NCBI GenBank assembly: GCA_963665495.1
Contig: OY762289.1
Coordinates: 2,914,001 to 2,978,000 of the forward strand
Source: G963665495 sp963665495
GTDB taxonomy: Bacteria > Desulfobacterota > Desulfovibrionia > Desulfovibrionales > Desulfovibrionaceae
Direction of reading: 5' to 3'
DNA: 64,000 bases
Under the pieces are notes generated by a model that had not been told where the DNA came from, did no database searches, and saw only the letters and a list, made by a program, of their open reading frames with translations. This document shows, piece after piece, positions 8,446-15,899 of the stretch (positions within the stretch are counted from its first letter, which is position 1; every line of letters starts with the position of its first letter). Both the position numbers and the translations under genes were made by a program.

Positions 8446-8477
8446 GGGAGAGCCCTCCCGCAGGAAAAGACTCTCCC
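8446..8477 (-). terminator. Inverted repeat downstream of the DsrE-family gene
   Basis: GGGAGAG (8446-8452) and CTCTCCC (8471-8477) form a 7-bp stem with an 18-nt loop. A smaller GGGA/TCCC hairpin lies inside it. It is 75 bp past the stop of the minus-strand gene ending at 8552. A TTTTCC run lies in the loop and no T tract follows the stem, so termination is only a possibility. Confidence 0.35.
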
Positions 8478-8551
8478 CTATACGACGAATCTAAGCAAGG
8501 CATGACCCGACCAATGAATTCTTGCGCCGGTACTTCCGGCATGCATGCGGC

Positions 8552-9010
8552 CTACCAGGACCACATACGGTAACCCAGCTTGAACAGATAGGACGTGGCG
8601 TTGCCCACATGGAAAACCTCGCATCCGAGCTTTTCCATCTTGTCGGCCACGCCATAACGATCCGCGCAGGCCTTGCAAGCCCAGATACGGCTGCTTTTGC
8701 CACCTTGAGCCTGGATACTCTTAATAAGCTTAATCTGGTCGCTTTCGGCGGGCAATTCGGCCAGGGTTTTCTGGGCAGGTCCCCACAGGACGATCTTCAC
8801 ATTATCCATCCAGTCGTTTTTGATGGCCCGGTCCGCGTACAGCAGGCCGAAAAAGATGTCTTCAGCGTCACCGCTCTTAATGAGAACGATGACGTTGCCG
8901 CTGCCTTGAGGGCTGTAATCTGCACCTTGACCTTCAGCAAGGGCCTGAGTGGAAAAAACGGCAATGAGCAGCAGGATGGCAGTGGTCAGAATGAACGATT
9001 GTTTCCTCAT
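8552..9010 (-). CDS. Exported DsrE-family protein
   Basis: ATG at 9010 is preceded by GAGGAGAATAAG, a good site. It gives 152 residues beginning with a signal peptide (MRKQSFILTTAILLLIAVFS to ALAEG). The frame also opens 14 codons earlier without an RBS. The mature part looks like a DsrE/DsrF/TusD-fold domain: GNVIVLIKSGDAEDIFFGLLYADRA, then KIVLWGPAQKTLAEL, and IWACKACADRYGVADKMEKLG with two Cys. The cytoplasmic Dsr/Tus proteins carry sulfur on Cys. An exported version may handle sulfur or redox signals in the periplasm, but its role is not established. It is divergent from the second GntR regulator. Confidence 0.8.
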   Translation of the reverse strand: MRKQSFILTTAILLLIAVFSTQALAEGQGADYSPQGSGNVIVLIKSGDAEDIFFGLLYADRAIKNDWMDNVKIVLWGPAQKTLAELPAESDQIKLIKSIQAQGGKSSRIWACKACADRYGVADKMEKLGCEVFHVGNATSYLFKLGYRMWSW

Positions 9011-9589
9011 CTTATTCTCCTCAATGTACAGACGTGTTTGCGCATACCTCAATTAAGGCCGCGCGGTTTCGGGCTTGCCTTGTTTCAACAAGAGCGGGCT
9101 GGAGCCGATAATCCCGCTTATTGAAAAAATCGCGCGCCAGCCGGGTTGAGAGGAACAAGCGGTAGTCGAAGGTCGATAGTTATACGTTGCTTGAACCGGA
9201 CCTGGCGCATGTTGTTGCAATTCGGAAATGATTGAGGTTCGTCTCATCTTCGCCTTGATCATCAAGATCAGGACCAGTTTATGATTGCCTACAGACTTCA
9301 TTATACTGTAGACATTAGACTGAATGAAAATGAGGCTAGTGTCAAGCCCCATAAGATTTCTTTGTTTTCCAAAACAAAAAATCTTATATATTTGCACAGT
9401 TATAGAAGAAAAAACAGCTCGCTGAGGGTATTTGGCAGGTTAAATAACTGTAAAGGATAAAACCTTGGCTTGATTTTTTTTGGAGAAATGAACTAGACAC
9501 CATGGCATGTGGCGTGTTTACAGTCTTCAATCCGGATGTTTATATGTAAGGTCATTAACCTCAAAGCCAGGCTTGGAATATATAATTAT
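9011..9589. other. Divergent control region between the DsrE-family gene and GntR gene 2
   Basis: This AT-rich intergenic stretch of nearly 580 bases contains the second operator-like copy at 9307-9322 and several A/T runs (9360-9480) suitable for promoters in both directions. A GTG at 9509 is in frame with the GntR gene but lacks the RBS and homology that support the start at 9590. No other gene is visible. Confidence 0.5.
9307..9322 (+). promoter_or_regulatory. GntR/FCD operator candidate, copy 2
   Basis: TGTAGACATTAGACTG matches the minus-strand sequence at 804-819 (TGTAGACAATAGACTA) at 14 of 16 positions. It lies between two divergent transcription units, the DsrE-family gene and GntR gene 2. 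The shared motif, found upstream of both paralogous regulators, suggests cross-regulation. Confidence 0.5.
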
Positions 9590-10252
9590 ATGAAAATTCA
9601 GGGAGTAGCTGAAAGCGTTCTGCACCACCTCAGACAAAAGATCATCACTGGAGAGTTCCCCCCGGATTCCAGGCTCAACGAAATCGACCTGGCCGAGTCC
9701 TTTGGTGTCAGCCGTCCGCCATTGCGTGAGGCATTTCGCAAGCTGGAGAACGAAAACCTCATCGTGAGCATTCCCAGAAAAGGCACCTATGTTTCGGCAG
9801 TGTCCAGAGAAGACTGCGTGCAAATATACAGGGCCAGGGTCATGCTGGAGTGCGGGGCTATCGATATCATCGGGGAACAGGACAAGAGCGTGTTTTCCGA
9901 CCTGCGGCAGACTCTGGAGGAAGAGAAGCGATTCGAGCCCCCCCAGAACCCCACTTCACAAGACATGCCCGTGTTTTTTCAAGTGATGTCCTGCTTTCAC
10001 CACAAGCTGGTCGAATTGTGCGGCAACACCTGGATTATTCATTTCTACCGGCAGCAGCGCTCCTCCATGGCCAGGTACCAGGTCATGTACCTGCGTCTTC
10101 CGGGTTCCAGAATGGCCTCGCTGAAAGAACACGAGAATGTGTTTAATCTCTTGGTGGAAGGGGACCTGGATAGCGCCAAGCTAAAGATCAGCACCCACAT
10201 TTTCAAAACACGGGATGCCTTGATCGACCGTATAGAAGAACCCCGGAAATAG
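9590..10252 (+). CDS. GntR family transcriptional regulator, FCD subfamily (second copy)
   Basis: This 220-residue regulator has the same plan as the one at 842: winged helix with LRQKIITGEFPPDSRLNE, FGVSRPPLREAFRKLENENL and wing PRKGTYV, then an FCD domain ending in KISTHIFKTRDALIDRI. I chose ATG 9590 (MKIQGVAESVL) because it aligns with the start of the paralogue (MNFNGVTETAL). The longer GTG start at 9509 adds an unrelated stretch. The upstream RBS is weak. The two paralogues bracket the catabolic operon and share an operator motif, so they may answer to related ligands or control each other. Confidence 0.88.
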   Translation: MKIQGVAESVLHHLRQKIITGEFPPDSRLNEIDLAESFGVSRPPLREAFRKLENENLIVSIPRKGTYVSAVSREDCVQIYRARVMLECGAIDIIGEQDKSVFSDLRQTLEEEKRFEPPQNPTSQDMPVFFQVMSCFHHKLVELCGNTWIIHFYRQQRSSMARYQVMYLRLPGSRMASLKEHENVFNLLVEGDLDSAKLKISTHIFKTRDALIDRIEEPRK

Positions 10253-10362
10253 TTTTCCCTTTATTCGCGCATTCTACTGCCGCGCCAATGAGAGCCGTGG
10301 GCTGCGTCATCAATTTGATGCCGCAGCGACAGTCCGCCTGACTTTTATAGTCATTTTGATCA

Positions 10363-10383
10363 GACCGCTTTCCTATAGCGGTC
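10363..10383 (+). terminator. Hairpin after GntR gene 2
   Basis: GACCGCT (10363-10369) and AGCGGTC (10377-10383) form a perfect 7-bp stem with a 7-nt loop, followed on the plus strand by CTTTCTGTCCTTCTT. It lies 110 bp past the stop of the GntR gene, so it is a plausible weak intrinsic terminator for that gene. Confidence 0.5.
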
Positions 10384-10564
10384 CTTTCTGTCCTTCTTGT
10401 CGGAAATCCAGAAGACAACGAGCATAGTCCCCCCCGCCGTACCACGATTCGCGGGCATCGATACTGAATTTGAGGCCCTTCTCTTCGCACATATCAATCC
10501 ATGCGACCATCTCGAAGGGGATCTCGTCAGGCTGGGATTCTCCCCTGGACTGCAGAAAACACAC
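10373..10564 (-). CDS. Doubtful small hypothetical protein
   Basis: This 63-codon frame starts with GTG and encodes a composition that looks protein-like: DEIPFEMVAWIDMCEEKG, then a Gly-rich DARESWYGGGDY and CLLDFRQEG. There is no usable RBS before the GTG, and the stop lies inside a hairpin. It could be a genuine small protein, the 3' remnant of a longer gene, or chance. I do not recognise a family. Confidence 0.3.
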   Translation of the reverse strand: MCFLQSRGESQPDEIPFEMVAWIDMCEEKGLKFSIDARESWYGGGDYARCLLDFRQEGQKGPL

Positions 10565-10690
10565 CCCCTGAAGGACTGATCAATCGCTGGGACTATGTAA
10601 CTCAAGATTGTTTTTTTCTAAGGAAAAATTTTCGATATTTTAAGTAGTTGAATGTTTTCAGGAACGACTTATTAACGGCCCGCACCTGCG

Positions 10691-11047
10691 TCATTCGTCA
10701 TCCTGCCCGCCCCGATCCACTTCTTTCAACGCGAGATCGGCAGTATCCACAATGGTGAATAAGGAAGTGAATCCTGAGAGATCGAACAATTCTTTGATCA
10801 CCCCATGGATCCCGCAGAAAACAAAGCTGCCTTGCTTCTCGGTGAGTGCTTTAGACGCTGTGAGGATGCTGCGCAGACCAGCGCTGGTTACGCACTGCAG
10901 TTGGGAAAAATCGAATACAAACGATTCTTTTCCCGCATCTGTCTCCTTTCTGAACATGACGTCGAACTCAGGAGCAGTACTGGCATCCATTTCACCTGAG
11001 ACTTTGACGAGTACGGCCTGCGGATAGTCTATAACTTCGATCTCCAT
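10691..11047 (-). CDS. STAS-domain anti-sigma factor antagonist (RsbV/SpoIIAA type)
   Basis: The 118-residue single-domain protein has the STAS fold pattern: VLVKVSGEMDASTAPEFDVMF, then FVFDFSQLQCVTSAGLRSIL and GSFVFCGIHGVIKELFDLSG. The TSAGL turn (Ser about residue 55) is where SpoIIAA/RsbV proteins are phosphorylated by an RsbW-type kinase. It is the last gene of the T3SS row, 89 bp after sctU. In Bordetella a comparable antagonist (BtrV) works with a phosphatase (BtrU) and kinase (BtrW) to control the T3SS. Here a PP2C phosphatase follows sctV and an RsbW-like kinase is at 49191. Confidence 0.9.
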   Translation of the reverse strand: MEIEVIDYPQAVLVKVSGEMDASTAPEFDVMFRKETDAGKESFVFDFSQLQCVTSAGLRSILTASKALTEKQGSFVFCGIHGVIKELFDLSGFTSLFTIVDTADLALKEVDRGGQDDE

Positions 11048-11136
11048 GGTGGTTCCTCTTATCGCTGTATTGTATTACCTGCAGTTTCTCTGCCGCACTT
11101 CCTTCTCCCCTGCCCTGCAAAGGAGTACGCAGATCT

Positions 11137-12180
11137 CTAGTCCTCTTCAATGAGATCTCTGGCCCAGCGCAGGACTTCTGCAACGGGTTCGATAAGCTCC
11201 GCCGGTATGTATTCGTTCAATTTCCCCTGTTCAAGCAAGTCGCGAGCCAGAGGAACATTTTGCATAATGGGCACGCCTGCCTCCTGCGCAACCTGAATGA
11301 TCCGCTTTGCAAGGAGGTTCTCCCCTTTGGCGGCCACAACAGGCAACGGAGTTTTCCCTTTTTCATAACGCAATGCGATTGCAATACGCGTGGGATTTGT
11401 CACTACAACAGAAGATTTTCTCACGTTTTCCATCATATCCAGCATAATAATTTCTTGATGCAACTGCTTACGCTGGCCCTTGATTTGGGGGTCGCCTTCA
11501 GATTCCTTATACTCCCGCTTTACCTCGTCCTTGGTCATTTTCAATTTATTGGTGTGCTGCCAGCGCTGGTACGCAAAATCAAAGCAGGCGATTACGATAA
11601 AAGTCGTCAGTGTGACCCCCACCAGTCGCAGCAGCAGTGCGGCTCCAATTTCCAACATACCCGCTATTCCCATATAAGGAATTTTAACTAGAGGATCAAT
11701 GGAGTCCTTAATAAGCACGTACATCAAATAGCCCAGAACAACTATTTTAATTACGGATTTGAGACATTCCACCAGATTGTTCATGGAAAAAATTTTCTTG
11801 ATGCCTTCTCCCGGATTTATCTTTTTCAAATCCGGAGTCACCGGCTTTGCGCTTAGCAATATACCGAACTGGAAAAAATGGGAGACAACGGCAAAAATCA
11901 TCCCTGCGAGCACAATGGGCAGACTCACGAGAAGAAAGGTCTTCAGGGTCCCCTGGAGCACGCTTTGCAAAGCGTCCTCAAAGGGGGCGTCAAAGAAGCG
12001 TATGGGCAGAAAAAACATGGCCTTGATCTGCTCGAAATAGAACTTTGCGGGCAGCCAGACGGTGGCCAGCACCCCGGCAAAAACAAAAGTGGACACCACT
12101 TCCTTGCTTTTGGCCACCTGCCCTTTTTTTCTGGCGTCGCGCAGCCTTTTTGGTGTCGGCTGTTCGGTCTTCTCGCTCAC
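11137..12180 (-). CDS. sctU: Type III secretion export apparatus switch protein SctU
   Basis: The 347-residue protein begins MSEKTEQPTPKRLRDARKKG, the conserved start of YscU/FlhB proteins. It has four hydrophobic segments (about residues 30-50, 80-105, 140-160, 175-200) and a cytoplasmic C-terminal domain. It controls the switch from needle to translocator export by cutting itself at an NPTH motif. Here the motif reads NPTR (residues 262-265), keeping the cleaved Asn-Pro bond but replacing His with Arg. The gene overlaps sctT by 4 bp, following the usual RSTU order. Confidence 0.95.
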   Translation of the reverse strand: MSEKTEQPTPKRLRDARKKGQVAKSKEVVSTFVFAGVLATVWLPAKFYFEQIKAMFFLPIRFFDAPFEDALQSVLQGTLKTFLLVSLPIVLAGMIFAVVSHFFQFGILLSAKPVTPDLKKINPGEGIKKIFSMNNLVECLKSVIKIVVLGYLMYVLIKDSIDPLVKIPYMGIAGMLEIGAALLLRLVGVTLTTFIVIACFDFAYQRWQHTNKLKMTKDEVKREYKESEGDPQIKGQRKQLHQEIIMLDMMENVRKSSVVVTNPTRIAIALRYEKGKTPLPVVAAKGENLLAKRIIQVAQEAGVPIMQNVPLARDLLEQGKLNEYIPAELIEPVAEVLRWARDLIEED

Positions 12181-12968
12181 CGGACCACTTCCTGTAAGAA
12201 CTTGATGGTTTGTTCGATGTCCAAAAAGCGGTCTTCAAAAAAAGTGAACAATGTCGCCAGATATAAAACGATTACCAGCGAGGCCACACCGCTTTTTATG
12301 GGCATGGCCAGGAAAAAGACATTGAGTTGCGGGGCGAAACGATTGATGAACCCCATGGCCAGGTCGATGAGAAAGCTGGAGATCACGACAGGCGCGGCCA
12401 GCAGCAGCACATAGCGCATTACCAGGTCGACCTGCATGAGGAAAAAGGCGGGCAACTCAGGACCGGGTTGGGGTATGGGAGAAGTGACCGGCCAGACCGC
12501 ATAGCTTTTGAAAAGAACCATCAGAAAGGAAAGAAAGCCTCCGGTAGCGAAAAACAACACCGTGGCCATCTGAAAAAAAAGGCTGCCCATGACCGAGGTG
12601 CTTTCTCCTGCCAGCGGATCAAAGACATTGGCCATGGACGCGCCGCGCGAATTGTCGATGAGAAATCCCGCGCTCTGAACCGCCCAAAAGATAATGCCGG
12701 CGACGAACCCCATGAGCAGGCCCAAAAGAACCTCTTTCAGAAGCAGCGCGGCCAACTCGAAGCCCTGGGGGGTTGTGTCCGGCATTGTTCCGGCCACAAG
12801 CGGATACAGTACGAGCATAAGGGACAGGATTATGGCGTTTCGCAACAGGCCGTTAACGTACTTGCCGCCCAGGAACGGCACGATTGAAAACGCAACAAAC
12901 AGACGCGGCGTGGCCAATGCCAGCACGGCCAGCATGTGCTCGAATTCCTTGAACTGCAGATCCGTCAT
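12177..12968 (-). CDS. sctT: Type III secretion export apparatus protein SctT
   Basis: This 263-residue, strongly hydrophobic protein (five or more membrane segments) has family blocks ATPRLFVAFSIVPFLGG, GFVAGIIFWAVQSAGFLIDN and IDLAMGFINRFAPQLNVFFL, which match SctT/SpaR/FliR. With SctR and SctS it forms the helical export gate in the inner membrane. It overlaps sctS (ATGA) and sctU by 4 bp each, so it is tightly coupled. Confidence 0.95.
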   Translation of the reverse strand: MTDLQFKEFEHMLAVLALATPRLFVAFSIVPFLGGKYVNGLLRNAIILSLMLVLYPLVAGTMPDTTPQGFELAALLLKEVLLGLLMGFVAGIIFWAVQSAGFLIDNSRGASMANVFDPLAGESTSVMGSLFFQMATVLFFATGGFLSFLMVLFKSYAVWPVTSPIPQPGPELPAFFLMQVDLVMRYVLLLAAPVVISSFLIDLAMGFINRFAPQLNVFFLAMPIKSGVASLVIVLYLATLFTFFEDRFLDIEQTIKFLQEVVR

Positions 12969-13234
12969 TGCAGGATAAAGGGAAAGTTCCGAAACAGACT
13001 GTCACTGAACAGATACAGCTCATCTCCCAGCCAGCGCGCCGTAAGGATGATTGTCACAGTAACCGCGATCAGCTTTACGGCAAAGGACAGGCTTTGCTCC
13101 TGAATCTGTGTCAGAGCCTGAAAAAGGCTGACCAGAAGCCCCGTCATGGACGCGACGATTATGGGGGGCAACGAGAGAACCAGCACCAGCATCAGCGCCT
13201 TTATCGTGTAGTCTAAAATGGAAGCGTCGGACAT
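12965..13234 (-). CDS. sctS: Type III secretion export apparatus protein SctS
   Basis: The 89-residue protein has two membrane hairpin segments and the family signature LSLPPIIVASMTGLLVSLFQ followed by ALTQIQEQSLSFAVKLIAV. This is the expected size and pattern for SctS/FliQ, which is present in four copies in the export gate. It overlaps sctT by 4 bp and lies 15 bp after the true end of sctR. Confidence 0.95.
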   Translation of the reverse strand: MSDASILDYTIKALMLVLVLSLPPIIVASMTGLLVSLFQALTQIQEQSLSFAVKLIAVTVTIILTARWLGDELYLFSDSLFRNFPFILQ

Positions 13235-13249
13235 TCTTCCTCCAGAATT

Positions 13250-13905
13250 CTATCGATAAGTCAAAATGAGCCCCTGAATAATCTGCGTCCACCCTTCCAA
13301 AAGAACGAACAGCAGCAATTTGAAAGGCAGGGAGATTGTCATGGGCGAAACCATCATCATGCCCATCGCCAGAGAATGTTGGAGACGATGAGATCAATGG
13401 CGATAAACGGAAGATAGAGTAAGAAACCAATCTCGAACGCAGCGGTGAGTTCGCTGACGGCGAATGCCGGAGCAAGCACGATGAAATCATCTTTCTTGAG
13501 GCTGGCGGCCTTTTCTTTGGGCCACAGCACATCGGCGGAACGGTAAAAAAACGAAACCGTTTTCGGATTGGCGTGTTTGGAAAGGAAAGACCGTACCGGG
13601 CCTTGGGCGCTGTCCGCAATGGTTTTGATGGTTTCGACTTTTTTCCAGGATAAATCCTTATCTTTTATGTTGTCGCCTATTTCCCAGATCATGGGCGCCA
13701 TGATGTACAGGCTTATTATGATTGCCAGTCCATTGATGACGATGGTCGGCGGTATCTGCTGCACTCCAAGCGCATTGCGTACGAGCTGCAACACCACTAC
13801 GAGTTTGATATAAGACGTCAGTACTACCGCCAGAAACGGCAGTAATGTCAGGAAAGTGAATCCGACAATAAGTACCAGTGGATTCGGCAGACTCTCTAGC
13901 AACAC
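13250..13905 (-). CDS. sctR: Type III secretion export apparatus protein SctR, frameshifted near the C-terminus
   Basis: The first frame (start 13905) encodes 182 residues of a normal SctR: membrane segments in IVGFTFLTLLPFLAVVLTSY, PPTIVINGLAIIISLYIMAP and FEIGFLLYLPFIAIDLIVSN. It then stops early at 13357 after ILWRWA. In the neighbouring frame the missing end follows at once: MGMMMVSPMTISLPFKLLLF, then LLEGWTQIIQGLILTYR and a stop at 13250. Joining the frames near 13366-13377 restores a protein of about 219 residues, the family length. One base is missing relative to the expected sequence. It could be a sequencing error, a real inactivating mutation or recoding. Confidence 0.9.
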
Positions 13906-13936
13906 TCTTCTCCTTCGAAAAGGACTGAATCCCGGA

Positions 13937-14266
13937 TTACTTTGACTGTCCTAATTGCAGTACCTGCACGCCGACACGTCCGCCCACGTCGACAAGCACG
14001 CCCCGGCCGATGTTTTTGCCGTTCGCCCGCAGGGTTACGGCCTGGTCCACCGGCGCGGACATCTCGAAAACATGGCCGGACCTGATGGTGGAAAGCTCAT
14101 CTACGGTGAGTGTCGTACGCCCCAGCTCGAAAACCAGGTTCACTTCCACCTGGCCGACATCCGCAATAGGTTCATCGCTGCCCATGTCCGCAATGGACTC
14201 ATCATCGCCCGTATCCGCAACAGCTTCCGACAGCTCTTCGTCCTGATCGTAGAAATCCTGTTCCAT
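13937..14266 (-). CDS. Candidate internal translation product SctQ-C
   Basis: Inside sctQ and in frame, ATG 14264-14266 is preceded by GAGGAAG (plus-strand 14269-14275), a much better ribosome binding site than chance would give. It would yield a 109-residue product made of the acidic linker and the last SpoA domain. Yersinia YscQ and Shigella Spa33 make such a C-terminal fragment, which joins the full-length protein in the sorting platform. This is inference from position and the RBS. Confidence 0.45.
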   Translation of the reverse strand: MEQDFYDQDEELSEAVADTGDDESIADMGSDEPIADVGQVEVNLVFELGRTTLTVDELSTIRSGHVFEMSAPVDQAVTLRANGKNIGRGVLVDVGGRVGVQVLQLGQSK

Positions 14267-15055
14267 ATCTTCCTCGTGCATCATGTCCACCAAAGGGTGC
14301 ATAATCGTTATTGTCTTCTGCGTCAGTTGCGCCTGGTAGCGAAAGCGCCCGCCGATACGCGCCACGAGTTCAAGAGGCGTGCCCGCGTCGAGCTTCTTGA
14401 GGGGCATCATCGTCCCGGCGAGTAACACATCACCAGGCTCCAGATTTTTATACTCATCCAGCGTTAAGCGCACCTCTCCCGCCTCAAGGGTCAAAGGCAC
14501 GGGAACGCCGCGGATGCTGGTTTGCGGCGCTTCGGGAAGACGGGACATGGCGCGAACCATGTCGGCCACTCCCGCCCAGGGCATACAAAGGCGCCCTTGC
14601 GCTGTCATGCCGTCAGAGCGGCGTAGCAGCCTGAAATACAACAAGGCGCAATCAGGCAGCAGTTCCCCTGGTCCGAAACGAATGTCCGCCACGCGTCCGT
14701 CCAGACCGTTGAGGGAGAGATTATCAAAAATCGCTTCCAGATAGGCCTCAACAGCTGCCAGCTGCAGAGGCTCCGGCAACGTTGCGACATCAACACCATC
14801 CATGAAACCGGCCAGAGAATCCAACAGGCTCTTTGTCCCCAGTTCGAGAAGAGACGGTCCGGTGTCGGAAAGCTCAATAACAAGGCCGATGGCAGGTTGC
14901 AGGAGAGGGAGGGCCGTCTCAAAAAACAAGAGATACTCCTCCCCTCCCATGGAGAAAGGAACGCCGCTATTGTGAACGTAGAGCTGGTTCAGCAGGGCGA
15001 CCTGCTCGGGCAGGTAGCAACGCAGTTTTAGCGGACTTACTGTCATTGTCCGCAA
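13937..15055 (-). CDS. sctQ: Type III secretion C-ring/sorting platform protein SctQ
   Basis: The 372-residue protein ends in a SpoA (FliN-like) domain (about residues 300-370): VNLVFELGRTTLTVDELSTI, then VFEMSAPVDQAVTLRANGK and VGVQVLQLG. A second, weaker SpoA domain precedes it (about 185-260), and an acidic linker with a short repeat (DDESIADMGSDEPIADVG) joins them. This is the layout of YscQ/Spa33. The sorting platform selects substrates beneath the export gate. A likely internal start at 14266 would also make a free C-terminal SpoA fragment (separate entry). Confidence 0.9.
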   Translation of the reverse strand: MRTMTVSPLKLRCYLPEQVALLNQLYVHNSGVPFSMGGEEYLLFFETALPLLQPAIGLVIELSDTGPSLLELGTKSLLDSLAGFMDGVDVATLPEPLQLAAVEAYLEAIFDNLSLNGLDGRVADIRFGPGELLPDCALLYFRLLRRSDGMTAQGRLCMPWAGVADMVRAMSRLPEAPQTSIRGVPVPLTLEAGEVRLTLDEYKNLEPGDVLLAGTMMPLKKLDAGTPLELVARIGGRFRYQAQLTQKTITIMHPLVDMMHEEDMEQDFYDQDEELSEAVADTGDDESIADMGSDEPIADVGQVEVNLVFELGRTTLTVDELSTIRSGHVFEMSAPVDQAVTLRANGKNIGRGVLVDVGGRVGVQVLQLGQSK

Positions 15056-15071
15056 TCCTGATCAGCGTATC

Positions 15072-15899
15072 TCATTGCTCCTCCAGCTCATCGTAGATAT
15101 TTCTCTGCCCCCTGGAGCGCCCTTGCTGCTGGTCGCCGTGCTGTTGCTGCCGGCCATCTCCGAACTGAAGCCCCACGTCGACATTGTTGATGCGTTCTTT
15201 GAGGTGGTTCTGGAGACTCTGCACCAGCTCATGAGCCCGGCTTGAAGGCTCGGGAAATTGCATGAGGATTTTGCAATGCCCGTCCACCATGGAAATGGAA
15301 ATGCTCCCATCAGCCAGACCGGCGCGTTCCAGCGCGGGCATATTCTTGAAATTGATCGTAACCTCGCTGGAATTGCCGAAGGAAGGATCGCTGACCATGA
15401 TGCTCACTTTGTCGGAAATTTCCTGGACGGCGTTGCTTAAGCGCGAGCCCTCCGCCTGCGTTGACGCTGAGGTCTCGGCAGACTCTCCATCGGAGGAATA
15501 GCGCTGCATGGTGCCGAGCATTTGTTCGGCCATGCCTTTCATGCTACCGGAGCCATCGGACTTATCCTCTTTTGACGAGCCTTCTTTGTCTTCGTCTTCA
15601 GAAAATTTGTGCTTCTTTTTCCCTTCGTTTTGAACTTTGCTGTCTGCTTTTCCCTTTGCATGCTTCTGAGGCAAACGTCCGCGCATCAGATCCTCAACAG
15701 AATCCTTATGCTCTTTTTTGGTTTGACGTAGAGAGGAACCTTCATCCTGTCCCCTTTTTTCCATCAATGAATCAAATCTGTTCGATTCACTATTCATATC
15801 CCGGCCATCAAAGTTAGGTTCCGGCTGCTGAGAATCATTTTCCTCAGCATGGAGAGAACTCTCGACCGCTTGACTATTCACTTTCATATCCATCGGCAT
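15072..15899 (-). CDS. sctP: Type III secretion needle-length regulator SctP (YscP/HpaP-like)
   Basis: ATG 15899 follows GGAGGGAGCGTATA and gives 275 residues. Earlier in-frame starts lie inside sctO. The N-terminal 150 residues are low-complexity, rich in Lys, Glu, Ser and Asp, as expected for the disordered ruler part. The C-terminal part (about 165-250) is folded: VSIMVSDPSFGNSSEVTINF, then ADGSISISMVDGHCKILMQF. This resembles the substrate-specificity-switch domain of HpaP/YscP/FliK proteins. The gene overlaps sctO and precedes sctQ, the usual place for sctP. The sequence family is variable, so position carries much of the call. Confidence 0.8.
   Translation of the reverse strand: MPMDMKVNSQAVESSLHAEENDSQQPEPNFDGRDMNSESNRFDSLMEKRGQDEGSSLRQTKKEHKDSVEDLMRGRLPQKHAKGKADSKVQNEGKKKHKFSEDEDKEGSSKEDKSDGSGSMKGMAEQMLGTMQRYSSDGESAETSASTQAEGSRLSNAVQEISDKVSIMVSDPSFGNSSEVTINFKNMPALERAGLADGSISISMVDGHCKILMQFPEPSSRAHELVQSLQNHLKERINNVDVGLQFGDGRQQQHGDQQQGRSRGQRNIYDELEEQ

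Larger units (their letters stand above)
10253..10690. other. Intergenic region between GntR gene 2 and the T3SS locus
   Basis: This 438-base stretch holds a hairpin at 10363-10383 and a doubtful small minus-strand frame (10373-10564). An A/T-rich stretch (10600-10660) lies just past the 3' end of the T3SS locus. No strong intrinsic terminator for the minus-strand operon was found. Confidence 0.5.

Noticed and set aside
8351..8542. 63-codon minus-strand frame after the DsrE-family gene
   Set aside because: It spans the putative terminator hairpin and has no RBS or motif.
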